A DNA stretch of 64,000 nt from CAYWMY01 sp046352935 (GTDB lineage Bacteria > Pseudomonadota > Gammaproteobacteria > Steroidobacterales > Steroidobacteraceae): NCBI GenBank assembly GCA_046352935.1, contig JAXMGR010000011.1:62001-126000 (forward strand). The letters are read 5' to 3'. A program made the position numbers and the translations under genes. The notes beneath the pieces are model-generated. The model saw only the letters and a list, made by a program, of their open reading frames with translations. It made no database searches and had not been told where the DNA came from. Below are positions 33,950 to 43,297 of this stretch, one piece after another (the first letter of the stretch is position 1; the number at the start of each line of letters is the position of its first letter).

Positions 33950-35554
33950 ATGTCACGCACACGCAAGCCCGGGCCGTTGCCGCCCACTGCGCCCCTGCGT
34001 CACCCGGACCACCGCCGCCCGGTGTCGCGCCGGGACTTCCTGGCGCAGGGGTTCATCAGCGGCGCTGCAGCGGTGATCGCTCCCACGGTGCTGGGTCTGT
34101 TCGCGAATCCACGCGTGGCCGAGGCGGCGCTGTCGTCCGATCTGCAGACGCTGAAGCAGTCCTGCGGAATCGCCATCCAGGGTGCCGGCAAGGTGCCGTT
34201 CATCTGTTTCGATCTCGCGGGCGGAGCGAACATCGCGGGGTCGAACGTCCTGATGGGCAAACAGGGAGGCCAGCTGGATTTCCTGTCGACGGCGGGATAC
34301 GACAAGCTGGGTCTGCCGGGTGACATGATTCCTGCGGTGACCAGCGTCAACGGCGCGGTGACCCGGAGCTTCATCGACACACAGCTCGGGCTGGCGTTCC
34401 ACTCCGACAGCGCGATGCTGCGCGGAATCATCGAGCGCGTGGCGCCGGCGACTGCTGCCGCGACCAACGGAGCGGTGATCGCCGCACGTTCCGAGAACGA
34501 CACCGGCAACAATCCCCACAACCCGATGTACGCGATCTACCGTGCCGGCGCCGATGGCGAGCTGCTGACACTGATCGGATCGCGCAGCTCGGATTCTGGC
34601 GGGAATTCCGTCGCCCCGGCCGCCATGATCGATCCCCAGGTGAGACCGACCAAGGTCGACCGGACCAGTGACGTGACCGGCCTGGTCGATACCGGCAAGC
34701 TGGTCGGCCTGCTGAGCCAGTCCGACGCGGTCGCGGTGATGGAGTCGATCCAGCGGCTCTCCGACCGCAAACTCGGCAAGGTGAGCACGGGCGTGACGCG
34801 GGACGCCGTGATCAAGGACCTCCTTCGCTGCGGCTACGTCAAGTCGGCCGATCTCGCGGACCGCTATGGTGATCCATCGGCCCTCAACCCGGAACTGGAT
34901 CTCGAGATCGTCGGAGCCGGCGGCATCTTCTCGCGTGCCGAGTTCGATTCGGACGCCGAGTTCCAGAAGACCGCGGCCGTGATGAAGCTCGTCGTCAACG
35001 GCTACGCCGGTGCCGGGACGATCACGATGGGCGGTTATGACTACCACACGGGTGATCGTGCCACCGGCGAGCTCCGCGACCTGCGTGCAGGGCGCTGCAT
35101 CGGCGCCTGCCTCGAGTACGCGGCCCGGCGCGGCGTGCCGCTCATGGTCTACGTCTTCAGCGACGGCTCGGTGGCCAGCAATGGTCGCGTCGACAACTCC
35201 GTCGACGGCCGCGGCAAGGGCGAGTGGACCGGCGACAACCAGTCCACGGCCGCGTCTTTCTTCCTCGTCCACAGTCCGCGCGGCCGCCCGCAGCTCTACA
35301 CGGGAGACGCGCTGGGACCGGACCGCCATCAGCAGATCGGTTATTTTCGTGCCGACGGGTCCGTCGAAACGGCCTCGAGTCCTGCGGCGAACAACGTGAA
35401 CCTGCTCGTCGAGACCGTCGCATTGAACTATCTCGCACTTCATGGAGAACAGGGCCGGTTCGCGAGCCTGTTCCCGAATCACGGGCTCGGATCCTCGGCG
35501 TTGCAGGACAGCCTCATCGCGTTGAACCCGATCGTCAACGGAACGATCGCTTGA
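33950..35554 (+). CDS. DUF1501-family protein with Tat signal
   Basis: The 534-residue protein has a twin-arginine signal (VSRRDFLAQGFISGAAAVIAPTVLGLF). The body has DUF1501-like segments: CFDLAGGANIAGSNVL, GLAFHSDSAMLRGI, MGGYDYHTGDRATGELRDLRAG and MVYVFSDGSVASNG. DUF1501 proteins share the alkaline-phosphatase/sulfatase-like fold and are commonly encoded beside large cytochrome-motif proteins. The enzymatic activity is not established. Export in a folded state by Tat suggests a cytoplasmically inserted metal. GGGAGAG stands 12 bases before ATG 33950. It is the last tightly spaced gene of the heme part; a gap of 184 bases follows. Confidence 0.85.
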   Translation: MSRTRKPGPLPPTAPLRHPDHRRPVSRRDFLAQGFISGAAAVIAPTVLGLFANPRVAEAALSSDLQTLKQSCGIAIQGAGKVPFICFDLAGGANIAGSNVLMGKQGGQLDFLSTAGYDKLGLPGDMIPAVTSVNGAVTRSFIDTQLGLAFHSDSAMLRGIIERVAPATAAATNGAVIAARSENDTGNNPHNPMYAIYRAGADGELLTLIGSRSSDSGGNSVAPAAMIDPQVRPTKVDRTSDVTGLVDTGKLVGLLSQSDAVAVMESIQRLSDRKLGKVSTGVTRDAVIKDLLRCGYVKSADLADRYGDPSALNPELDLEIVGAGGIFSRAEFDSDAEFQKTAAVMKLVVNGYAGAGTITMGGYDYHTGDRATGELRDLRAGRCIGACLEYAARRGVPLMVYVFSDGSVASNGRVDNSVDGRGKGEWTGDNQSTAASFFLVHSPRGRPQLYTGDALGPDRHQQIGYFRADGSVETASSPAANNVNLLVETVALNYLALHGEQGRFASLFPNHGLGSSALQDSLIALNPIVNGTIA

Positions 35555-35738
35555 GGCGCGCGATCTGCGACGCGCCGTGCATTGACACCGCCGCCGCCCG
35601 TGTGAAAGCCTCATGATGCGTGAGGTGACTCGCGTCATGGTCGGTCGTCCCCGGTTCAGGGACACTGTGGCCGTAGCGGTCGACCGCGCGTCGAGCATGT
35701 TCCGGCGCCCTCGATGGCGTCCCCGGGGACCGAAGCGA

Positions 35739-36251
35739 ATGTCGCAGACGCCCTTCATCAGCAGGAAGCTCATCGTCGGGTCGCTGCTCGCGGCGATCGC
35801 TCTGGCTGCCGGTGCGCAGGCGGCGACCGCACCGCAGAGTCCGGTGCAGGACTTCGCCTTGCGCGGCATGGATGGCGCGAACTACAGACTGTCGGAGTAT
35901 CGCGGTGACGTCGTGATGCTCGTGTTCTGGGCCACGTGGTGCGGTGACTGCCGCGCCGGACTCGGTGACGCGGAGCGGCTGTGGCGTACCTACCGGACAG
36001 CCGGTCTCATGGCACTCGGTGTCAACCTCGATGAGCGGGCGGAAGCCGCTGCGTCGTTCGTGCATGCGGCGGACACGACCTTCCCCGTCGTTCGTGACGT
36101 GAACAAGTCGGTCAGCCGCGCGTTCGCGATCGACGCACTGCCGACCGTAGTGCTGCTGGATCGCACCGGAAAGGTCCGGTTCGTCGCCTCTGGACGCACC
36201 AGCGACGCGAGCCGCCTGTCGGACGGCCTGCGATCCCTTCTCGATGAATGA
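35739..36251 (+). CDS. Second TlpA-like thioredoxin-fold protein, exported
   Basis: The 170-residue protein has a signal peptide (RKLIVGSLLAAIALAAGAQA) and a redoxin domain: FALRGMDGANYRLSEYRGDVVMLVFWATWCGDC with Cys68/Cys71, then GVNLDERAEAAASF and the cis-Pro loop DALPTVVLLDRTG. The WCGDC variant differs from the WCGPC of the other TlpA-like protein, so the two may have different potentials and partners. I chose ATG 35739 for the signal peptide; the frame is open to 35613. Its stop overlaps a possible ATG of the next gene, linking it to the trans-envelope machine genes. Confidence 0.88.
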   Translation: MSQTPFISRKLIVGSLLAAIALAAGAQAATAPQSPVQDFALRGMDGANYRLSEYRGDVVMLVFWATWCGDCRAGLGDAERLWRTYRTAGLMALGVNLDERAEAAASFVHAADTTFPVVRDVNKSVSRAFAIDALPTVVLLDRTGKVRFVASGRTSDASRLSDGLRSLLDE

Positions 36252-36265
36252 CTGGAGCAGTCCGA

Positions 36266-36955
36266 ATGAACGGGACCATGAAGAATTGCCTCGCCGACAG
36301 CGGTGGTGCCGCGCGGCGGACGTGGCATTGCGGCCCGGTGGTCCTTGCGGTCGCCGTGGCGTGGGCATGGCTGTCCGTGGCGGGTCTGGCACGGGCGCAG
36401 TCGCCAGCGGTCGCGGCGGCGCCGGTTGCCGCAGCGGACGCGCCCGCGGTGGGGCCCGGTGGGACTGCGGCCGGGACGGATGCTCCCGCGTCTGATGCCG
36501 GTGCGGACTTTCGCAGCCTCGACGACGAGACGCAGACGCTCAGGAGGCAGGTGCTCGACCTGAACCGCGAGCTGTTCCTCCTCGAGGAGGAACTGCTGTT
36601 CCCGACCAGCACCCAGGTCGCCGTCTACGTGTCCTACGATGTCGGCACCTTCTTTGCCCTCGATGCCGTGAAAATCCTCGTCGACGACAAGGAGGTCGCG
36701 AACTACCTGTACACGGCGCGCGAGGTCGAGGCGCTGCAGCGGGGCGGCGTGCATCGCGTCTGGCTCGGCAACCTCAAGGTCGGCAGACACGTGCTGACTG
36801 CGTTCTTCAACGGCAAGGGGCCGCACGACCGCGACTACCGCACCGGGGCCACGCTCGAGGTCGAGAAGGGCGTCGGCGCGAAATACCTCGAACTCAAGAT
36901 CAGCGATCGACAGCAGAAGCTCCAGCCCGAGTTCATCGTCAAGCAGTGGGATTGA
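36266..36955 (+). CDS. Exported coiled-coil protein of unknown function
   Basis: The 229-residue protein has a long hydrophobic signal (LAVAVAWAWLSVAGLARA), an Ala/Pro/Gly-rich linker and a coiled-coil at about 85-112 (LDDETQTLRRQVLDLNRELFLLEEELL). A conserved-looking domain follows: TQVAVYVSYDVGTFFALDAVKILVDDKEVANYLYT, then GGVHRVWLGNLKVGRHVLTAFFNGKG. I do not recognise the family. I preferred the ATG at 36266, with CTGGAG nine bases before, over 36248, which overlaps the previous stop. Genes of this kind are found next to TPR and TolQR-like genes, so it is probably a periplasmic part of that machine. Confidence 0.75.
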   Translation: MNGTMKNCLADSGGAARRTWHCGPVVLAVAVAWAWLSVAGLARAQSPAVAAAPVAAADAPAVGPGGTAAGTDAPASDAGADFRSLDDETQTLRRQVLDLNRELFLLEEELLFPTSTQVAVYVSYDVGTFFALDAVKILVDDKEVANYLYTAREVEALQRGGVHRVWLGNLKVGRHVLTAFFNGKGPHDRDYRTGATLEVEKGVGAKYLELKISDRQQKLQPEFIVKQWD

Positions 36956-36970
36956 GCGGGCGAGGACGAC

Positions 36971-38872
36971 TTGCAGATCCGGGTGCGAATCTCACTGGTT
37001 GCGATGTGCCTGCTTGCGGCGGGACGTGCGGTCGCGGCGGCTGCGCCTGCGGAAACACCGGTCGGGTCGCCATCGCTGCCGGCGGTCGAGCTTCGCAGCC
37101 TGCACTATGGAGACGTGCTGTTCCACTTCTTCCAGGACGACTATTTCAACGGCATCGTCCGTGCGACGGCGTTCCGGGAGCAGGGGTTCCTGAAGGCGCA
37201 TCGCGAGGATTCCGAACTCGTGCTGGGCGGAATGTATCTCGCGTTCGGTCAGTATCGGCAGGCGGTCGAGACCCTGGATCGGCTGCTCGATGCCCCCGCT
37301 ACGCCGCCCCCGGTGCGCGACCGCGCGCTGTTCTTCCTCGGCAAGGCGCTGTACGAGCACGGTCGGTGGGAGGAATCGGAGCGGCTCCTGCGCCGCATCG
37401 CGGGCCCGCTGCCTGCCGACGTCGAAGCCGAGCGGCGTCTGCTGCTGGCGCAGGATCTCATGCGCCTCGACAGGTTCGATCGGGCCGCGGAGGAGCTGGC
37501 CGGCTGGAACGGCGCGCCGGACTGGACGGCATACGCACGATTCAACCTGGGCGTCGCTCTCGTCCGCTCGGGTCGCGACACCGAGGGGCTCGCGTTGCTC
37601 GAACAGGTCGGAACGATCCCGGGTGACACCGAGGAGCTCCGGAGCCTGCGTGACAAGGCCAATGTGGCAGCGGGCTTCGCGCTGCTCAGGGCGGAGCGGC
37701 CCGTCGACGCTTCCCGGGTTCTGCAGCGGGTGAGGCTCAACGGTCCCCAGTCCAGCAGGGCGTTGCTGGCCGCGGGCTGGGCGGCCGCGGCGCAGGGCCG
37801 CTACGAGCAGGCACTGGGACCGTGGATGGAACTGCAGGGTCGCGACGTGCTCGATGCCGCCGTGCAGGAAGCGCAGCTCGCGGTCCCCTATGCGCTGGCG
37901 CGGCTCGGCGCGGAGAAGCAGGCCGCCGATCACTACGAGGCTGCGATAGGCCTGTTCGATGCCGAGTCCCTCAGGCTCGACGAATCGATCCAGTCGATAC
38001 GCAGTGGTCGCATGGTCGAGGTGCTCTCGGCGAATGACGAGGCGACGCTGCCGGCCTGGTACAGCCACCTGACGCGTCTGCCGGACACTCCCGAGGCCCG
38101 CTACCTGTATCTGCTGATGGCCGGGAACGAGTTCCAGGAGGGGCTCAGGAGCTACCGCACACTGGGCTTCCTGCAGCGGAACCTGCGTGGCTGGCAGGAC
38201 TCGATCGCGGCCTTCCGCGACATGGTGGACACCCGCCGGGTCGCGTTCGACGAGCGCCTGCCAGCGGCGCTGCAGGCGCTGGAGCGGCTCGACGTTGCCT
38301 CGATCGAGCGCCACCGCGACACGCTGCAGTCCAGGCTGGAATCCGCCGATCGGGACCACGACGCCGTCGCTCTGGCGGACACGAAGGAGCTCGAGGCGTG
38401 GAGTCGTGTCCAGACGGTGCAGGCGGAGCTCGACTCGCGGCCGGAGGATCCCGACCTCGATGAGGCGCGGGACAAGCTGCGACTCGCGCGCGGTGTGCTG
38501 CTCTGGGACATGGAGCGCGAGTACAAGCTGCGGCGATTCACGGCTCGCCGCAGCCTGAAGGCGCTCTCGACCGCTGTGGCCGAACTGCGTACCCGGGCGA
38601 CCTCGGTGAAGGCGGCCAGTCGCGCGAGTCCCGATCGCAACCGCGAACTGCTGGCGCGTATCGCCGCGATCGAGCCGCGACTCTCGACGATGATCACGGC
38701 AGTCGTCGCGGCACAGGAGCGTCAGGGTCGATATCTCGCAGGGCTCGCCGCGAGTGAACTCGAGGCGCAGAAGCTGCGGCTGGCCGAGTATCGGACGCAG
38801 GCACGCTACGCGCTGGCGACGACTTACGATCGTGCCAGCCAGACGACGCGTGCGGAGCCGCCAGCGCGATGA
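36971..38872 (+). CDS. Large periplasmic TPR protein 1
   Basis: The 633-residue protein has a signal peptide (RISLVAMCLLAAGRAVA). Tetratricopeptide-like helix pairs run through most of it, for example ELVLGGMYLAFGQYRQAVETLDRLLDA, ALFFLGKALYEHGRWEESERLLRRI and ALLAAGWAAAAQGRYEQALGPWMEL. The C-terminal 200 residues are a long charged coiled-coil region (RESADRDHDAVALADTKELEAWSR, then repeated RTR/AAIEPRLS). The start is TTG 36971 with GAGG before it. Its gene overlaps TPR protein 2 by four bases (ATGA). It may form a periplasmic scaffold of the AgmX/TolQR-type complex. Confidence 0.85.
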   Translation: MQIRVRISLVAMCLLAAGRAVAAAAPAETPVGSPSLPAVELRSLHYGDVLFHFFQDDYFNGIVRATAFREQGFLKAHREDSELVLGGMYLAFGQYRQAVETLDRLLDAPATPPPVRDRALFFLGKALYEHGRWEESERLLRRIAGPLPADVEAERRLLLAQDLMRLDRFDRAAEELAGWNGAPDWTAYARFNLGVALVRSGRDTEGLALLEQVGTIPGDTEELRSLRDKANVAAGFALLRAERPVDASRVLQRVRLNGPQSSRALLAAGWAAAAQGRYEQALGPWMELQGRDVLDAAVQEAQLAVPYALARLGAEKQAADHYEAAIGLFDAESLRLDESIQSIRSGRMVEVLSANDEATLPAWYSHLTRLPDTPEARYLYLLMAGNEFQEGLRSYRTLGFLQRNLRGWQDSIAAFRDMVDTRRVAFDERLPAALQALERLDVASIERHRDTLQSRLESADRDHDAVALADTKELEAWSRVQTVQAELDSRPEDPDLDEARDKLRLARGVLLWDMEREYKLRRFTARRSLKALSTAVAELRTRATSVKAASRASPDRNRELLARIAAIEPRLSTMITAVVAAQERQGRYLAGLAASELEAQKLRLAEYRTQARYALATTYDRASQTTRAEPPAR

Positions 38873-41800
38873 GCCGCCGGGTCACAATGGTCCTGATCGC
38901 GGCACTGCTCCATGCGGGTGCCGTTTCGGCGCGCGAGCGGCCGCCCCCGAGTCCGTCGGAGAAGACCATCGGCGATCTGCCGGCGCGGACCGTCGAGATC
39001 GACCGCAATGCGCCGGTCAGTGCAGACCCCGACCGTGCGCGACGACTGTACCGGCAGTTCCTCGAGCAGGACGCAGCGGATCCAGCCATGCGCGCGGAAG
39101 CGACGCGGCGTCTCGCGGATCTCGCCCTCGAAGCGGCCGAACTCGAGCGATCAGAGGACTCGGGCGTGCTCGCGGGCGGCATCAACAGCCGCGAGGCGAT
39201 CGAGCTGTACGGACGGCTGCTCGATGCGGACCCGCAGTATCCACGTGCCGATGCGATCCTCTACCAGCTGGCCCGCGCCTGGGAAGCCGAGGGCGATCCC
39301 GCAAAAGCGCTGGACTATCTCGACCGCATGGTCGCGAGGTACCCGGACAGCCGGCTCATCGACGAGGCACAGTTCCGACGGGGCGAGATCCTGTTCAGTG
39401 CGGGGCGCTGGGCTCCGGCCGAGACCGCCTATGCGGGAGTCCTGGCTCACGGGTCGGGCTCGGGCTTCCATCGTCAGGCGCTGTACAAGATCGGCTGGGC
39501 GCAGTTCAAGCAGACCCGCATGGAGGAAAGCGTCGAGTCCTTCCTCGATCTCCTCGATCTCATGCTGGTCGATCCACGGAATCCGGACAGGGCCGTCGAG
39601 CCCGCGTCGCTGTCGCGTGCCGATCGCGAGCTCGTCGACGACACGTTCCGCGCGATGTCGCTGCAGTTCGTGGCGCAGGACGGTGCCGCGACCGCCAGCG
39701 AGATGATCGCGCGCCACGGGCCCACACCGTACGAGTGGCTGGTTCACGATCGTCTCGGGGACCTGCTGATCGAGAAGGAACGCTACACGGACGCCGCGGA
39801 CACGTATCGTGCATTCGCCGCGAGGCGCAGCAGCGACATCCATGCGCCCGGCCTGCAGACCAAGGCGATCGAGGCCTACCGCAAGGGGGGCTTCGCTTCG
39901 CTCGTGCTGGCCGCCAAGCGGGAGTACGTCGAGCAGTACGGATTCGAGTCCGCGTTCTGGAAAGGGCGCGACCGCGACAGTGCGCCCGACGTCGTCGCGG
40001 CGCTCAAGGCGAATCTGCGCGACGTCGCGCAGCACCACCACGCCGTTGCGCAGCGCAGCCGGAGCGCCGATGACTACGCGGTGGCGGCGCGCTGGTATCG
40101 CGACTATCTGCGCAGTTTCCCCGGGGACCCGGATTCCGCCGCAACGAATCATCTGCTCGCGGATGCACTGTTCGAGGCGAGGCGGTTCGACGAGGCCGTG
40201 GCCGAATACGAACATTCGGCTTACGACTACCCGCAGTACCCGCGCGCGGCCGAGGCCGGTTATGCGGCTCTGGCGAGCCATGACAGACACGGAGCGACTC
40301 TCGCCGGGGACGAGCGGACAGCATGGCATCGTCGCGAGATCGACGCGGAAATCCGCTTTGCCACGACATTCCAGCAGCATCCCGAGGCGCCGGCCGTGAT
40401 GTTGCGGGCGTCCCAGCAGCTCTACGAGATCAGGGAGCATGCGGCCGCCGCCGACGCGGCCACGCAGTTGCTCGCGCTGTGGCCGGCCTTGCCGGATGCC
40501 AGTCAGCGGGTCGCCTGGAATCTGATCGCGGACGCGGAGTTCGAGCAGGGGCGGTTCGCCGACGCGGAAGCCGCGTACGTTCGCACGCAGCGCCTGATGA
40601 AGCCTGACGACCGCTTTGCCGTGGCGGTCAATGACCGGCTGGCGGCTTCCATCTACAAGCAGGGCGAGTCGCGACGCGATGCGGGCGACCTGCCGGGCGC
40701 CGTCGACGAGCTGCTGCGCGTCGCACAGCTGGCGCCGGGGTCCGATGTCAGTGTCACGGCGCAGTACGACGCCGGTGCGCTGCTGTTGCAGATGAAGGAG
40801 TGGGGGCGCGCGATCGACGTGCTCGAGTCCTTCCGGCGTGCGCATCCCCGGCACGAATTCACGGCGAAGATCCCGCGGCAGCTCGCGCTCGCGTACGCGG
40901 AGGCCGGGCGCGGTCGCGAGGCGGCGATCGAGTACCGTGCGATCGCCGATGACACGCGGGAGACGCCTGAGCTCCGGCGCGAGGCGCTCGCCGAGGCCGC
41001 GCGCCTCTTCGACGCGGCTTCCGCCCGCGAACCGGCGGCGGAGGCCTACCGGGTCTATGTCGACCGCCATCCCGAGCCGCTCGATCAGGCGATTGCCGCG
41101 CGGGTCCGGCTCGCGGACCTCGCGGGTCCGGCCGGCGCCGGCGGCGAGCGTCCGCGGTGGCTCAGGGACGTCGTCACCGCCGACGCGGGCGCCGGCGCGA
41201 CGCGCACGGACTACAGCCGGACAAGGGCTGCGTTCGCAGCCCTCGAGCTCGCCGCACTCGATCGTGATCGCTTCGCGGCCGTCGCATTGCAGGCACCGCT
41301 CAAGAAGTCCCTGCAGGTCAAGCGCTCGGCCCTGGTGCAGGCGGTCGGTGCGTACCAGAAGGCCGCCGACTATGGCATCGCCGAAATCGTGAACGCGGCC
41401 ACCTTCGAGACGGGCAGCCTGTACCGGCGACTCGCATCGGACCTTCTGCAGTCGGAGCGGCCGAAGGATCTCGACGCGGAGGCGGGCGAGCAGTACGCGC
41501 TGCTCCTCGAGGAACAGGCCTTCCCGCTCGAGGAGAAGGCCATCGAGCTGCACGCGCTCAATGTCGCGCGTTCGCGGCAGGGGCAGTTCGACCGCTGGAT
41601 CGAGGCAAGTTACCAGGCTCTCGCCGAACTGAAGCCTGCACGCTACGCGCGGACGGAGGCGACTTTCCCGGCCGCGCTCGCCGGCGGCGCGACCGACGCC
41701 GTGGCTCTCGCGGGCCAGGGGCTCTGGAGCGATGCAGCGGGTGTCCTGCGCACCGCACACGAGGCGGCGCCCGCCGACCCTGCGATACTCGAGGCGCTGG

Positions 41801-42072
41801 GGCTTGCCCTGCGGCATGGCGGGCGTTTCGCGGATGCGGAAACGGCGTATCGTGATGCGCTTGGCCTGGATCCGGGTCGTGGTACGACCCTGTTGAACCT
41901 GGCGGTGCTGCTCGATCTGTACCTCGACAGGCCGGCCGAAGCCGCGCCCCTGTACGAGAGGTATCAGTCGCTGCAGCTGGAGCCCGACGCGAAGGTGACG
42001 CAATGGCTCAAGGAACTGCGGACCCGGGTGCCAGCCGGCACTCCGGCCCCCGCCACGGGTGGTGCCTCGTGA
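38869..42072 (+). CDS. Very large periplasmic TPR protein 2
   Basis: The 1067-residue protein has a signal peptide (MVLIAALLHAGAVSA). Many TPR units span nearly the whole length: AILYQLARAWEAEGDPAKALDYLDRMVARYPDS near the N-terminus, FEARRFDEAVAEYEHSAYDYPQYPRAAEAGYAAL in the middle, and EALGLALRHGGRFADAETAYRDALGLDPG close to the end. No enzyme motif is seen. Its size and solenoid form resemble the large TPR proteins (GltE/GltI-like) of the Myxococcus gliding-type envelope machines. Its stop overlaps the GTG of the next small gene. Confidence 0.85.
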   Translation: MSRRVTMVLIAALLHAGAVSARERPPPSPSEKTIGDLPARTVEIDRNAPVSADPDRARRLYRQFLEQDAADPAMRAEATRRLADLALEAAELERSEDSGVLAGGINSREAIELYGRLLDADPQYPRADAILYQLARAWEAEGDPAKALDYLDRMVARYPDSRLIDEAQFRRGEILFSAGRWAPAETAYAGVLAHGSGSGFHRQALYKIGWAQFKQTRMEESVESFLDLLDLMLVDPRNPDRAVEPASLSRADRELVDDTFRAMSLQFVAQDGAATASEMIARHGPTPYEWLVHDRLGDLLIEKERYTDAADTYRAFAARRSSDIHAPGLQTKAIEAYRKGGFASLVLAAKREYVEQYGFESAFWKGRDRDSAPDVVAALKANLRDVAQHHHAVAQRSRSADDYAVAARWYRDYLRSFPGDPDSAATNHLLADALFEARRFDEAVAEYEHSAYDYPQYPRAAEAGYAALASHDRHGATLAGDERTAWHRREIDAEIRFATTFQQHPEAPAVMLRASQQLYEIREHAAAADAATQLLALWPALPDASQRVAWNLIADAEFEQGRFADAEAAYVRTQRLMKPDDRFAVAVNDRLAASIYKQGESRRDAGDLPGAVDELLRVAQLAPGSDVSVTAQYDAGALLLQMKEWGRAIDVLESFRRAHPRHEFTAKIPRQLALAYAEAGRGREAAIEYRAIADDTRETPELRREALAEAARLFDAASAREPAAEAYRVYVDRHPEPLDQAIAARVRLADLAGPAGAGGERPRWLRDVVTADAGAGATRTDYSRTRAAFAALELAALDRDRFAAVALQAPLKKSLQVKRSALVQAVGAYQKAADYGIAEIVNAATFETGSLYRRLASDLLQSERPKDLDAEAGEQYALLLEEQAFPLEEKAIELHALNVARSRQGQFDRWIEASYQALAELKPARYARTEATFPAALAGGATDAVALAGQGLWSDAAGVLRTAHEAAPADPAILEALGLALRHGGRFADAETAYRDALGLDPGRGTTLLNLAVLLDLYLDRPAEAAPLYERYQSLQLEPDAKVTQWLKELRTRVPAGTPAPATGGAS

Positions 42073-42479
42073 GACGCTGGTTCGCTCTCTTGGCGGCATC
42101 GACGATCGTGATGGCCGCCCGGGCTGCTCCGCCGGCGCCGCCCCCGCGCCCGGAGTCGCCGGCACCGCCCGCTGCGTCGTCGCCAGACGACAGGCATGCG
42201 GCCGTGAAGCCGCAGACACGGGATAGACTCGACCTCGACACGACGACGATCACGGGCAACCGGGAGCTGCCCAAGGTCATGTATGTCGTGCCCTGGAAGA
42301 AGGCCGACCTGGGAGACCTCTCCGGCCGACCGGCGAACAGCCTCCTCGACGAGGTGCTCGCACCGGTCGACCGCGACGTGTTCCGGCGTCAGCTCAGCTA
42401 TTTTTCGCAGATCGACCAATACGTCACGAAGCAAAATCCGGGTCCCGCCAGCGGTGCGGATGCGGTAAACGCGCACTGA
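42069..42479 (+). CDS. Small exported proline-rich protein
   Basis: The 136-residue protein starts with GTG 42069 overlapping the preceding TGA. It has a signal peptide (RRWFALLAASTIVMAARA), a Pro/Ala-rich stretch (APPAPPPRPESPAPPAA) and a small conserved-looking domain: DLDTTTITGNRELPKVMYVVPWKKADLGDLSGRP followed by PVDRDVFRRQLSYFSQIDQY. I do not recognise the family from outside this gene context. Its coupling to the TPR genes and position before the TolQ-like gene suggest a periplasmic accessory part of the machine. Confidence 0.8.
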   Translation: MRRWFALLAASTIVMAARAAPPAPPPRPESPAPPAASSPDDRHAAVKPQTRDRLDLDTTTITGNRELPKVMYVVPWKKADLGDLSGRPANSLLDEVLAPVDRDVFRRQLSYFSQIDQYVTKQNPGPASGADAVNAH

Positions 42480-42547
42480 GACCTGCGACACGGAGCCCCG
42501 CATGGGGCGGCATTAGCTTGAGCCCCGCACACCGAGGAGCGGAATCA

Positions 42548-43297
42548 ATGGAAGCCTGGGACATCATCGCGAACTTCTTCCGGCAGGGCGGCGTGTTCCT
42601 GTATCCGATCGCGCTGACGCTGGCGGTCGGCATCGCGATCGCGATCGAACGGTTCATCTACGTGACGCGTACGTCGTCCGGAAACAAGCGGTTCTGGGCC
42701 GAGTTGCAGCCCATGCTCGAGAAAGGCGCGTTCCGCGCCGCCCTCGCCGAGGCCTCGAAGTCCGATACGGCGCTCGCGAAGATCATGCAGTACGGCCTGT
42801 CGAGGGTTGCGACGGCGCGTCGCCGTGACGATGTGGAGAAGGCAGTCGAGGAAAGCCTCGTGGAGGTGATCCCGCGGCTCGAGAAGAGAACCCACTTCCT
42901 CGCAACCCTGGCGAACATCGGCATGCTGATGGGTCTGCTCGGTACCGTGATCGGCCTGATCCACGCGTTCGCGGCCGTCGCGACGGCGAATCCCGCGGAG
43001 AAGGCGAGTCTGCTCGCAGCCAGCATTTCGGTCGCGATGAACAACACGGCACTCGGTCTCGTCGTTGCCATCACCCTGCTGCTCGCACACATGTATCTCG
43101 AGAGCCGGACGACGGAGCTGGTCGACTCCTTCGAAGTCGCTTCGATCAAGTTCCTCAATTGCCTCGTGGAGCACCGTGACGGACAGGGAGCCGCCGATGG
43201 CGTGGTTGCGTCGCAGGCGGCGCCGGCCTCGCAGAGCCCGGTCCGGGCGCCGCACCGGCCCGCCGACCCGGCGACGTCCGGAGCGGCTCGCGCGTGA
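42548..43297 (+). CDS. MotA/TolQ/ExbB-family proton channel protein
   Basis: The 249-residue protein has three membrane segments: GGVFLYPIALTLAVGIAIAIE near the N-terminus, LATLANIGMLMGLLGTVIGLIHAF and AMNNTALGLVVAITLLLAHMY. The last two carry the small-residue channel faces (GLLGTVIGL, NTALGLVVAI) typical of TolQ/ExbB. With ExbD-type partners it would form the proton-driven stator that energises the AgmX-type transducer. GAGGAG stands before ATG 42548. The C-terminus is Ala/Pro-rich and cytoplasmic. The stop overlaps the first exbD-like start. Confidence 0.92.
   Translation: MEAWDIIANFFRQGGVFLYPIALTLAVGIAIAIERFIYVTRTSSGNKRFWAELQPMLEKGAFRAALAEASKSDTALAKIMQYGLSRVATARRRDDVEKAVEESLVEVIPRLEKRTHFLATLANIGMLMGLLGTVIGLIHAFAAVATANPAEKASLLAASISVAMNNTALGLVVAITLLLAHMYLESRTTELVDSFEVASIKFLNCLVEHRDGQGAADGVVASQAAPASQSPVRAPHRPADPATSGAARA

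Noticed and set aside
35555..35576. Hairpin GGCGCG/CGCGCC right after the DUF1501 stop as a terminator.
   Set aside because: Six base pairs with a ten-base loop and no T-run; likely chance in GC-rich DNA, though it lies in the only larger gap of the rightward operon.
39151..42219. A 1022-codon open frame antisense to the large TPR gene.
   Set aside because: Very long antisense frames are expected at this GC content; it has no recognisable motif while the sense frame has regular TPR repeats and a signal peptide.
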